A DNA stretch of 64,000 nucleotides, taken from NCBI RefSeq assembly GCF_036075115.1, contig NZ_CP107958.1:3596001-3660000 (forward strand), written 5' to 3'. The DNA is from Streptomyces sp. NBC_00377 (GTDB lineage: Bacteria; Actinomycetota; Actinomycetes; Streptomycetales; Streptomycetaceae). The notes under the pieces are model-generated. The model had not been told where the DNA came from. It ran no database searches and saw nothing but the letters and a program-made list of their open reading frames with translations. Shown in pieces: positions 19,684 through 27,210 of the stretch (position 1 is its first letter; the number at the start of each line of letters is the position of its first letter). The position numbers and the translations under genes were made by a program.

Positions 19684-20922
19684 TTACCCGCCCTGGGCCC
19701 CGCCCCCGGCGGCCCCGACGCCGTTCCCGGCCGTGCCGTTCCCGTCGGCGCCTGCGGTCTTCGCCGGCTTCTCGCCGACCCCCGGCTTCTCGCTCTCCGC
19801 GGGCCCCGGGGTGTTCCCCGCCTTCGAGCCCACGTCGGGCGTCGCCGGCCTGCCGGCCTTGGGGGTCCTGCCGGCCTTCTCGGCCTTCTCGGTCTTCTCG
19901 GTCTTCGGCCCACCCTGCGCCGCGCAGTACGCGGCGACCTTCTCCTCGCCGCCCGCCGCCGCGACGAGCCGCTGCCAGGCCGTGGAGTCCATCGCCCTGC
20001 CCCGCCCCCGGACGTTCTCGTAGGCACGGCAGTGCGCCCGGGTGTCCTTGGCGGTCCCGGGACGGTCCCGGCCGGCGGTAGCGGCCGACGTCGGGTGCAG
20101 GGGGGAGCCTGTGGACCGGGCCCCGGCCGAGGACGCGGCGGGCGGCCGCCCGGGGCCCCCGGCGTCGGCACGGCCGTCGGTGGCGGAGCCGATGGCGGCG
20201 AAGGCGACCCCGCCGAGCGCGAGCCCCGCGACCAGCACGGAGAGCGTGGCCCTCAGCGAGCGGGCCGGATACCGCCGGGTCCGGGGCCGCCAGTCGTCCC
20301 GGCGCCGGGTACGGGTCTGGTGCGCGCCCGCGTCCCGGGCGGCCCGGAAGGCGGCCACGGCCCGCCGCTCGCCCTCGCTGCCGCCGTGCCCGTCGGCTCC
20401 GCTCCCGCTGTGCGAGCCGCCGCCGGGTCCGCGCCGGGCCTGGGCGAGCAGGGCCTGGGCGAGCAGCGCCTCGAGCTCCGGCACCGCGGGCCCCGGGGCC
20501 TGCGGCGCCGGAACCCGGCCGACGGCGACCGTGTCGGCGCCCGCGGACGGCGCGCGACCGACCGGGTGGACGGAGTCATCGGAGACGGCAGAAGTGACCG
20601 GCCCCTCCGGCTCGGCGGGGCCCGCGGAACTGAGGAGCCCGTCGGAGCCACCGGAGCGGGCGGAAGCGGCCGGCCCCTCGGGGGCACCGGAGTGGGCGGA
20701 GGTGGAGAGCCCGTCGGATTCGCCGGAGGAGCCGGGGCGTGCCGAGTGCGCGGGAGGTGCGGAGTGCCCGGGGCTCGCTACGTGCGCGGGGCGTGCGGGG
20801 GGTTCATGCCGAGGGCTGTGGCCCGCGCCGTCGTCCGGCCGTTCACCCATTCCGTTCCCGCCTCTGTCCCGTCCGTCCGATCGGACCGTTCGGCCTGGTG
20901 GCCGCGTCCGCCACTGATCCAT
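19684..20922 (-). CDS. Putative anti-sigma factor, single-pass membrane protein (copy 2)
   Basis: A 412-residue protein starting 21 bp after the second sigma gene. The first 200 residues are low-complexity (Ser/Gly/Pro/Ala), followed by a basic stretch (RTRRRDDWRPRTRRYPARS), one membrane helix (LSVLVAGLALGGVAFAAIG, about residues 225-243) and an outside domain with two Cys (AHCRAYENVRGRGRAMDST.., AAYCAAQ), then a Lys/Glu/Gly-rich tail. A similar two-Cys motif (SSCRDLSAGRTLDTERR.., KYCADVL) occurs in the paralogue at 17517-18734, so both share a small extracytoplasmic domain. Anti-sigma role inferred from position. Confidence 0.6.
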   Translation of the reverse strand: MDQWRTRPPGRTVRSDGRDRGGNGMGERPDDGAGHSPRHEPPARPAHVASPGHSAPPAHSARPGSSGESDGLSTSAHSGAPEGPAASARSGGSDGLLSSAGPAEPEGPVTSAVSDDSVHPVGRAPSAGADTVAVGRVPAPQAPGPAVPELEALLAQALLAQARRGPGGGSHSGSGADGHGGSEGERRAVAAFRAARDAGAHQTRTRRRDDWRPRTRRYPARSLRATLSVLVAGLALGGVAFAAIGSATDGRADAGGPGRPPAASSAGARSTGSPLHPTSAATAGRDRPGTAKDTRAHCRAYENVRGRGRAMDSTAWQRLVAAAGGEEKVAAYCAAQGGPKTEKTEKAEKAGRTPKAGRPATPDVGSKAGNTPGPAESEKPGVGEKPAKTAGADGNGTAGNGVGAAGGGAQGG

Positions 20923-20943
20923 ACGGTCCGCGGCCCACGGCGT

Positions 20944-21576
20944 TCATATCGACTCCCCCAGCGTCCGGGGGCGGCCTTCCGTCACACCTTCGCCCGCGCC
21001 CTCCTCACCGAGCCGCCGGGCCAGCCGCTTCAGCCCCCGGTGGGCGGCCGTCCGGACGGCGCCGGGGCGCTTGCCGAGGACGCGGGCGGCGGCGGGCCCG
21101 TCCAGCCCGACGACCACCCGCAGCAGCACCGCCTCGGCCTGGTCGCGGGGCAGCCCGCGGACCAGTTCCAGGGCGTGCTCGGTGGAGAGCGACTCCAGCG
21201 CCTGGTCATGGGTGCTGTGCGGGCCGGGCAGGTCGACGACGACGTCCGGGTCCAGGACCGCCGACCGGGGCCGGACCCGCAGCCGGCGCAGATGGTCGAG
21301 GGCCCGGTGCCGGGCGATGGTCGCCGTCCACCCGCGGAAACCGGCGCCGTCGCCCCTGAACCGCCCCAGGTCCCGCGCTATCTCCAGCCAGGCGTCGGAG
21401 GCCACGTCCTCGGCGTCGTCGCCGACGATCCCGCGCAGATAACCCAGCAGTCCGGGCTGCACGATCCGGTACGCCACGGCGAACGCGGCCTCGTCGCCGT
21501 CCTGGGCCCGCGTCACGGCCGCGCCCAGTTCCCCGTCGTACGCGTGCGCGCGCCGGGGTTCCCCTCCCTGGCCCAA
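20944..21576 (-). CDS. ECF-family RNA polymerase sigma factor (copy 2)
   Basis: A 210-residue protein. Region 2 (FAVAYRIVQPGLLGYLRGIV, DAEDVASDAWLEIARDLGRF, FRGWTATIARHRALDHLR) and region 4 (LPRDQAEAVLLRVVVGLDGP, LGKRPGAVRTAAHRGLKRL) closely resemble copy 1. The two sigma/membrane-protein pairs lie in the same orientation, one after the other, which points to an old tandem duplication. The initiator codon at 21576 is the first in frame; a start a few codons further in cannot be excluded. Confidence 0.9.
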   Translation of the reverse strand: MGQGGEPRRAHAYDGELGAAVTRAQDGDEAAFAVAYRIVQPGLLGYLRGIVGDDAEDVASDAWLEIARDLGRFRGDGAGFRGWTATIARHRALDHLRRLRVRPRSAVLDPDVVVDLPGPHSTHDQALESLSTEHALELVRGLPRDQAEAVLLRVVVGLDGPAAARVLGKRPGAVRTAAHRGLKRLARRLGEEGAGEGVTEGRPRTLGESI

Positions 21577-21700
21577 GACTGTCCTCGTTCGTGCGGAGTT
21601 CGTTCCGGCGCGCGACTCCCCCGTCGGACACCGGGTCCGGACGCGGCCACGCCCCCACGGTCATCAGCGTCGGGCCTCACGGAAATGTCACAGCGGGCGG

Positions 21701-22135
21701 TCAGGCGGCCTCACGCCGGACCCGTCCGTGCAGGGTCAGATAGAACGTCCGCAACGAGTCCTGCGGGCCGCCGGTCTCGAACCGGTTGACGACCTTGCCG
21801 AGCGGGTTCCACACCCGTCCGTCCGGCATCCGCACCCCGACCGACTGCCCGAACCAGCCGCGCTGGGCGTCGTCGAGATCCACCCAGGTCCCGCCGGCCC
21901 GCCGCACGAGCACTTCGCCGACGTACGCCCCCAGCCCGACGAGCGTGCCCTGGACCCGTTCCCGCTCCGCCCCGCCCTTGCGCAGCCCGTCCACCAGGAA
22001 GTCGACGAGGCGCAGGCTGGCGACGGAGTAGTCCAGCGGCAACCGCTGCCGAGCGACGACCCACGCGACGAACCCGGCGGCGCAGTCCCGCATCGCCCGC
22101 GCGTCCGGAGTCGCCTCGTCCATCTTGCTCCCCAT
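21701..22135 (-). CDS. Conserved Streptomyces hypothetical protein (144 aa), paralogue of the next gene
   Basis: A 144-residue soluble protein, no signal or membrane helix. It shares blocks with the product at 22336-22854: GLGAYVGEVLVRRAGGTWVD here, GFGAYAGEVIVRRTGGEWWG there, and R.PDGRVWNPLGKV here, RTPDGRLWEPLDES there. I do not recognise a functional domain. The pair lies just upstream of the ECF sigma operons on the same strand. Confidence 0.7.
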   Translation of the reverse strand: MGSKMDEATPDARAMRDCAAGFVAWVVARQRLPLDYSVASLRLVDFLVDGLRKGGAERERVQGTLVGLGAYVGEVLVRRAGGTWVDLDDAQRGWFGQSVGVRMPDGRVWNPLGKVVNRFETGGPQDSLRTFYLTLHGRVRREAA

Positions 22136-22335
22136 GAGCCCCGCCCTTCACCGGCACCGGGGGCGCCACCTGCCGGGCCCCCGCTGTCCCAGCGGGCGAC
22201 TGCCCCGAAACATCACTCACCGAGGCGCCGACGCAGGTGACGCGGGTGACGCGGGTCTCGCACCCGGGCGCCGGGCTGCCGGGCCGTGACCCGCCACGAG
22301 GGGTGCGGCGGCGGGCTCCCCGCCCCCGCCGCCGG

Positions 22336-22854
22336 TCACCGCCGGTCCCGCGTCGCGTCCCGGCACAGCAGCCGCAGGGAGCCGTGGCCGGCGAAGCAGC
22401 GGCGGGACTCGTCGAGGGGTTCCCACAGCCGGCCGTCGGGGGTGCGGACCCAGTGGTCGCCGCCGGAACCCCACCACTCGCCGCCGGTCCGCCGGACGAT
22501 CACCTCGCCGGCGTACGCGCCGAACCCGCGCAGGACGTGCGCCACGGCGGTGGGCGCCGAGCCCTCGCGCCGGAGCTCCTCGATCAGGCGGTCGACGCGC
22601 CACAGACTCTGCGGTGAGTGGTCCAGATGGGGGCGGACGGCGTCGGGCGCGGCGGCCACCGCCTCCGTCGCCCATCGCACGGGTCTCGCGGCGGCGGCGG
22701 GCCGAGGGGCCGGCGGGGCCGGCTGGTCGGTCCGGGCCATGGGGTCGGCCCGGTCACTCCGGTCGGTCCGGGCCATGGGGTCGGCCCGGTCACTCCGGTC
22801 GGTCCGGGCCATGGGGTCGGCCCGGTCACTCTGGTCGGTCGTCCTACGCGTCAC
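22336..22854 (-). CDS. Hypothetical protein with N-terminal 12-residue tandem repeats
   Basis: 172 residues if GTG 22854 is used; other starts in the open frame are possible. The N-terminus holds three copies of a 12-residue unit (SDRADPMARTDR-like) encoded by a 36-bp DNA repeat, then a folded part paralogous to 21701-22135 (GFGAYAGEVIVRRTGGEWW). Because the repeat region contains an in-frame ATG in each copy, translation might start at any of them and the repeat may be partly or wholly 5' untranslated. Function unknown. Confidence 0.6.
   Translation of the reverse strand: MTRRTTDQSDRADPMARTDRSDRADPMARTDRSDRADPMARTDQPAPPAPRPAAAARPVRWATEAVAAAPDAVRPHLDHSPQSLWRVDRLIEELRREGSAPTAVAHVLRGFGAYAGEVIVRRTGGEWWGSGGDHWVRTPDGRLWEPLDESRRCFAGHGSLRLLCRDATRDRR
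22725..22832. repeat. Three 36-bp tandem repeats
   Basis: Three consecutive 36-bp units at 22725-22760, 22761-22796 and 22797-22832, each beginning GGTCGGTCCGGGCCATGGGG on the plus strand; the third has a single change near its end. The unit is a multiple of three, so copy-number changes keep the reading frame of the gene at 22336-22854. Confidence 0.9.
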
Positions 22855-22948
22855 CTCATGAACAGCGAGGCCGGCGGCGGTGGCGTCACCCGTTTCCGGG
22901 GCCTGCCCAGGACCGGTGCAGGACCACCGCACCTTCCCCGCACTCCGC

Positions 22949-23503
22949 TCACTTACGTCCACGAGCGCGCCGTGAGACCACCGCGCGCAGCACCCGGCGT
23001 CCCTCCGTGGTGATCTCCAGCGCACGGCGCAGGCCCCCCGTGCCATGACCGGCGATCACCTCAAGGACGGTGATCTGGCGGCGCAGTTCGGCGGCGGCGA
23101 GGGGCGGCATGCCCTCCGTGCGGCCTTCCCGGCGGGCGACGACGGAGGAGGGGTCCTCGGCCGGGTCGAGGAGGCGGTGTATCTGGAGGGAGGCGACGGA
23201 ACAGGCGTCGGCCCAGAGACGCACCTCGGCGGTGGAGCGGTCGTCGGGGGCGGCGGCCAGCATCCGGTGGGCGAGGAGACCGGCCTCGTCGCCCTCCTCG
23301 GCGGTGGACGCCAGCTTGGCGCGCGCCTGTTCCAGCAGCTCGCCCCAGTCGGCGGCGTCGGAGGCCTCCGCGAGGTTCCCCCACAGCGGTCGCAGGCTCT
23401 CGTCGTCACCACCGAGCAGCGGTACACACCGATCCAAACAAGCCAGCCCGCTGGCCGCCAGCCCGCGCTCGTCGGCCTGAGCGATCAGTTCCACCAGGCT
23501 CAT
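22949..23503 (-). CDS. Conserved Streptomyces hypothetical protein (184 aa)
   Basis: A 184-residue, mostly helical soluble protein (MSLVELIAQADERGLAASGL...), with no membrane helix, signal or recognisable catalytic motif. It ends in a basic tail (RRVLRAVVSRRARGRK). It precedes the two paralogous hypotheticals on the same strand and may be co-transcribed with them. No function can be assigned. Confidence 0.75.
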   Translation of the reverse strand: MSLVELIAQADERGLAASGLACLDRCVPLLGGDDESLRPLWGNLAEASDAADWGELLEQARAKLASTAEEGDEAGLLAHRMLAAAPDDRSTAEVRLWADACSVASLQIHRLLDPAEDPSSVVARREGRTEGMPPLAAAELRRQITVLEVIAGHGTGGLRRALEITTEGRRVLRAVVSRRARGRK

Positions 23504-23644
23504 CCACGCCCCCCTCGCCAGGGCACCGACCTTACGGAGCCCGCACTTCCCCTTACTGCGTGCGACAGGCCAGGAGTATCACAGGAGGGTTTTTCAGCCA
23601 ACCCCGAGTCGATGCGCCGGTCGGGCCGGGAGTCGCCCGGGCGC

Positions 23645-25324
23645 TCAGCCCAGTTTCTGTGCCAGCGCCGTGAACTGAGTCCAGGTCAGCGGGGGCGTTC
23701 CCGCGTCCCACAGCTTCTGTGAGGTGGCCCGCAGCGGCATCCGGATGCCGGCCGCGACCTGGGCCTGCGTCTGGGAGTTGGCGAGGTCGCACCACACCGA
23801 GAGGGAGCCGCCGAGGATCTGGGCGTCGTACTTCGCGGCGACCGGCGTCGTGCCGCGCAGCACCCGCGGGGTCCACTGCTGGTAGATGCGCTGCCCGGTC
23901 GGGTAGGCGAAGTCGTTCGGCTCGCCGAGGACGTAGTACAGGTACTCGTCGTTGTAGTTGAGCACCTTGCGTCCCGCGCTCAGGTACTCCACCGGTGTGC
24001 GCGCCCCGATCTCCTTGCCGGTCCAGTACGCGACCACGAGGTCGGAGGCCGGCCTGACCGACGTCCCGCGGAAGAACCCGTCGTTCCACACCCGCATGGT
24101 CCGGTCGTGGGCGCGGACGGTGTCGGCGCGGTCGTTGAGCCAGCCGGTGGTGAGGTCGGCGACGCCCGCCCCGGAGCCGTACCGGGTCCTCGCCGCGGCG
24201 GCGAGCTGGGGGTAGGAGGCGGCCGGGCTGGACACCGTCAGGGCCTGGTACTCGTCGCCGCCCAGATGCCAGTAGGCGCCGGGGAACACGTCGGCGTACT
24301 CGTCCAGCAGGTCGTCGAGGAGGTTCGCGGAGTCGTCCTTGGAAATGTCGATGGCCCCGCGGGTCGCCACCCCGCTCGCGTTGCGCAGCTGGAGCTCCGG
24401 ATGGGCGGCGAGGACGGCGCCCAGGTGTCCCGGCGAGTCGATCTCGGGCACGACGGTGATGTGCCGGCTCGCCGCGAGGTCGACGATCTTCTTCACCTGG
24501 GCCTTGGTGAGGTGCAGGCCCGAGACGATCTCCGGGTGGCTGGAGGACTCGATCCGGAAGGCCTGGTCGTCGGAGAAGTGCAGGCCGAGCTGGTTGTACT
24601 TCAGGTCGCCGAGCTCCCGCACCCGGTCCTCGATCCAGGCGGGGCTGAAGTACTTGCGCGCGATGTCCAGCGTGAACCCGCGCTGCGGCTTGGCCGGCTG
24701 GTCGCGCACGACGCCCTCCGGCGCCGTACCGCCGCCGTGCACCTCCTGCTTGAGGCTGCGGGTGCCGTAGAAGACGCCGGCGTCGGAGGGTGCGCTGACG
24801 GTGACCCGACCGCCGCGCACCGTCATCGTGTACGACTCCGGGTTCGCGCCCTCGTCGTCGTTGAGCGCCAGCCGCAGGTCCCCGGCGCGTACGTCGTTCT
24901 TCTCCCCGGCGTACGTGAGCCCCAGTTCACCGGCGACCAGTCGCCCCTCGTCGGTGAGCGACGCGTCGCTCACCACCACCCGGTGCGTGGCCTGCGGCCG
25001 CCAGCCGGGGCCGCGCGCCGGGGTGTGGGAGCGGACGGCGGGGATGGTGCGGGGGGTGGTGGAGAGGGCGTAGGAGCGGCTGGGCGTGGGGCTCGCGGCC
25101 CGGGCGGCGGCGGACGCGCCGCCGTCTCCGGCGGCGGACGTCCCCGCGGCGGCCTGCCGGGAGGCGGCCGATCCGGTCGGTGCCGTGCCGTCGTCCGACG
25201 AGGCCCACACGCCCAGTCCCGCGCCGAGGGCGGCGACCAGCCCGCCCGCCAGCAGTGCCCGCGTCACCACCTGGCGCTGCGGCTTCCTCTGCGGCGTCCG
25301 GCGCCGGTGCCTGTGCCTGCTCAT
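23645..25324 (-). CDS. Secreted or membrane-anchored beta-N-acetylhexosaminidase (GH20)
   Basis: A 559-residue protein starting at ATG 25324 (MSRHRHRRR). An Arg-rich N-terminus and a hydrophobic segment (ALLAGGLVAALGAGLGVWA, about 22-40) form a signal or anchor, then a Ser/Ala-rich linker, a GH20b-like domain (about 110-200) and the GH20 catalytic barrel (GFTLDIARKYFS, GLHFSDDQAFRIES, VVPEIDSPGHLGAV). The catalytic Asp357-Glu358 pair sits in HLGGDEYQ. It releases terminal GlcNAc/GalNAc, probably from chitin or peptidoglycan fragments. Monocistronic, divergent from the OHCU-decarboxylase-like gene. Confidence 0.92.
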   Translation of the reverse strand: MSRHRHRRRTPQRKPQRQVVTRALLAGGLVAALGAGLGVWASSDDGTAPTGSAASRQAAAGTSAAGDGGASAAARAASPTPSRSYALSTTPRTIPAVRSHTPARGPGWRPQATHRVVVSDASLTDEGRLVAGELGLTYAGEKNDVRAGDLRLALNDDEGANPESYTMTVRGGRVTVSAPSDAGVFYGTRSLKQEVHGGGTAPEGVVRDQPAKPQRGFTLDIARKYFSPAWIEDRVRELGDLKYNQLGLHFSDDQAFRIESSSHPEIVSGLHLTKAQVKKIVDLAASRHITVVPEIDSPGHLGAVLAAHPELQLRNASGVATRGAIDISKDDSANLLDDLLDEYADVFPGAYWHLGGDEYQALTVSSPAASYPQLAAAARTRYGSGAGVADLTTGWLNDRADTVRAHDRTMRVWNDGFFRGTSVRPASDLVVAYWTGKEIGARTPVEYLSAGRKVLNYNDEYLYYVLGEPNDFAYPTGQRIYQQWTPRVLRGTTPVAAKYDAQILGGSLSVWCDLANSQTQAQVAAGIRMPLRATSQKLWDAGTPPLTWTQFTALAQKLG

Positions 25325-25519
25325 CCCGCCAACCGTACGACTCCCCTCCGCCCGAGGCGCGTCGAGCGCGGCGTGGTGAAGTCCACGACACATTCCGAAA
25401 CTCTCTCGTTCGGGTGAAATTCAGGCATCGGTCGGACACGTCCTGACCACTCTCGATAACGTGACGACACACCCTTCACTGCATCCCCTGCCACATCACA
25501 CGTGACGTGAGGATCCACG

Positions 25520-26041
25520 CTGCCTGCGCACCCTCTCTCCCCTCTCTCCGGACGTCTCGCCATACCGGCGCAGACCCGGACCTCACCCGCACCACCGCTG
25601 GACGGTTTCAACACCACGTCCACCGAAGAGGCGCACCGCATCCTGCTGGACTGCCTGCGCAGCCTCCGCTGGGCCCGTCGCGTGGCCGACCACCGGCCCT
25701 ACCCGACGCTCGACGCCCTGCTGGCCGCCTCCGACGAGGCCGCGTACGACCTGAGCCCGGGCGACATGGCGGAGGCCCTGGCGGCGGAGCACCTGCCCGG
25801 CCTGCCGGAGGACGCGTACGGGGCGGCGCACATGGCACTGAACGCGGCCCACACGGCCTACGAGGCCCGATTCGGACACACGTTCGTCATCTGCCTCGAC
25901 GGCGTCCCGGCGGCCGAGGCCCTGGACCGGGTCCTGGAGGGCATCCGGTCACGATTGGCAAACGATCCCGAGGACGAGCGGGTGGTCGCGGCGGAAGAAC
26001 TCCGCCGCCTGGCGAGGCAACGGCTCAGGCAGCTCCTCTGA
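25520..26041 (+). CDS. OHCU decarboxylase-like protein, apparent CTG start
   Basis: 173 residues if translation begins at CTG 25520. The conserved part (LDGFNTTSTEEAHRILLDC, RWARRVADHRPYPTLDALLA, LNAAHTAYEARFGHTFVICL) matches 2-oxo-4-hydroxy-4-carboxy-5-ureidoimidazoline decarboxylase, the last step of urate to allantoin conversion. The in-frame stop at 25508-25510 and the absence of any ATG, GTG or TTG before the conserved N-terminus leave only CTG at 25520 (with GAGGA 6 nt upstream) or CTG 25598. The canonical HPxxG and SxxEQ active-site blocks look diverged (EHLPGLPEDAYGAAHMALN), so activity is uncertain. It precedes sdhCDAB. Confidence 0.7.
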   Translation: MPAHPLSPLSGRLAIPAQTRTSPAPPLDGFNTTSTEEAHRILLDCLRSLRWARRVADHRPYPTLDALLAASDEAAYDLSPGDMAEALAAEHLPGLPEDAYGAAHMALNAAHTAYEARFGHTFVICLDGVPAAEALDRVLEGIRSRLANDPEDERVVAAEELRRLARQRLRQLL

Positions 26042-26215
26042 GGGGCCCGGGGCCCCGCCGATCCGCGGCCCCGCCGCGTGGCGCGACCGGCCACGACGAA
26101 CCAGTACACGGACACAACCGCACAACCCGGACCATACGCCGGGAACACTAACCCAAACGCGTGCCACTTTGATCACACCGGTAGGCCCCCTGTAAGCGCC
26201 GAGCCGATGGCTGGC

Positions 26216-26221
26216 TACGAT
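26216..26221 (+). promoter_or_regulatory. Candidate -10 box (TACGAT) for sdhCDAB
   Basis: TACGAT lies about 88 bp upstream of the sdhC start in a 267-bp gap that is less GC-rich than its surroundings (26110-26230). No good -35 hexamer was found at normal spacing. Confidence 0.35.
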
Positions 26222-26308
26222 GCTGGGGGCCGGTGGACCGTACCCGGCCGGGCCCGTCCGACACCCCAAGCCGGCAGGCCCCAATCCCCGCTCCCGGAGG
26301 GTTCTTCC

Positions 26309-26689
26309 GTGCCGGCTGGAACGCTGTACCGCGGCCGGGAAGGAATGTGGTCCTGGGTGGCTCATCGAGTCACCGGCGTCCTCATCTTCTTCTTCCTGTT
26401 CGTTCACGTGCTGGACACCGCCCTCGTGCGTGTCTCCCCCGAGGACTACGACAAGGTCGTAGCCACCTACAAGACGCCGATCGTGGCGCTGCTGGAGTAC
26501 GGCCTCGTGGCCGCCATCCTGTTCCACGCGCTCAACGGCCTGCGCGTCATCGCCGTCGACTTCTGGTCGAAGGGCACGCGCTACCAGAAGCACATGCTCT
26601 GGAGCGTCGTCGGCCTGTGGCTGGTGCTGATGCTCGGGGCGATCTACCCCGTTCTCGGCCACGCCGCTCGTGAACTGTTCGGGAGCTGA
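26309..26689 (+). CDS. sdhC: Succinate dehydrogenase cytochrome b556 subunit
   Basis: 126 residues from GTG 26309, placed 6 nt after the GGAGGG Shine-Dalgarno; the open frame extends upstream but is non-coding. VPAGTLYRGREGMWSWVAHR begins the protein, followed by three membrane helices with HVLD and LFHALNGLRVI, the latter carrying the likely heme-ligand His. It anchors the complex in the membrane and passes electrons to menaquinone. First gene of sdhCDAB. Confidence 0.93.
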   Translation: MPAGTLYRGREGMWSWVAHRVTGVLIFFFLFVHVLDTALVRVSPEDYDKVVATYKTPIVALLEYGLVAAILFHALNGLRVIAVDFWSKGTRYQKHMLWSVVGLWLVLMLGAIYPVLGHAARELFGS

Positions 26690-26694
26690 GACCG

Positions 26695-27177
26695 ATGGCC
26701 ACCACTGAAACCACCGCGGCCGGGATCGGCCCCGTCGAGGGCGGCTCCGGCTACGACGTGGACAACCCGGCTCCCTTCATCGAGCCCCCGCGCAAGCGGA
26801 CCAGGAAGACCCCGAAGTCCACCCGTGGCAACTTCGAGATGGCCGCCTGGCTGTTCATGCGCCTGTCCGGCGTCGTGCTCGTCGTCCTGGTCCTGGGTCA
26901 CCTGCTGATCCAGCTCGTCCTGGACGGCGGCGTCTCCAAGATCGGCTTCGCCTTCGTGGCCGGCCGCTGGGCCTCCCCGTTCTGGCAGGTCTGGGACCTG
27001 CTGATGCTGTGGCTCGCGATGCTGCACGGGGCGAACGGCCTGCGCACGGTCATCAACGACTACGCGGAGCGCGCGAACACCCGGCTGTGGCTGAAGGGCC
27101 TGCTCTACACCGCCACGGTGTTCACCATCCTGCTGGGCACGCTGGTGATCTTCACCTTCGACCCGAACATCCGCTAG
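26695..27177 (+). CDS. sdhD: Succinate dehydrogenase hydrophobic membrane anchor subunit
   Basis: 160 residues, 5 bp after sdhC. A soluble N-terminus of about 45 residues with a KRTRKTPKSTRGN basic stretch is followed by three membrane helices; LAMLHGANGLRTVINDYAER carries the conserved His and the Arg/Asp that contribute to the heme and quinone sites. It pairs with SdhC as the two-subunit anchor. Confidence 0.93.
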   Translation: MATTETTAAGIGPVEGGSGYDVDNPAPFIEPPRKRTRKTPKSTRGNFEMAAWLFMRLSGVVLVVLVLGHLLIQLVLDGGVSKIGFAFVAGRWASPFWQVWDLLMLWLAMLHGANGLRTVINDYAERANTRLWLKGLLYTATVFTILLGTLVIFTFDPNIR

Positions 27178-27210
27178 GCGCACGGGACCGAGGGACTGAG
27201 AGAACCACTC

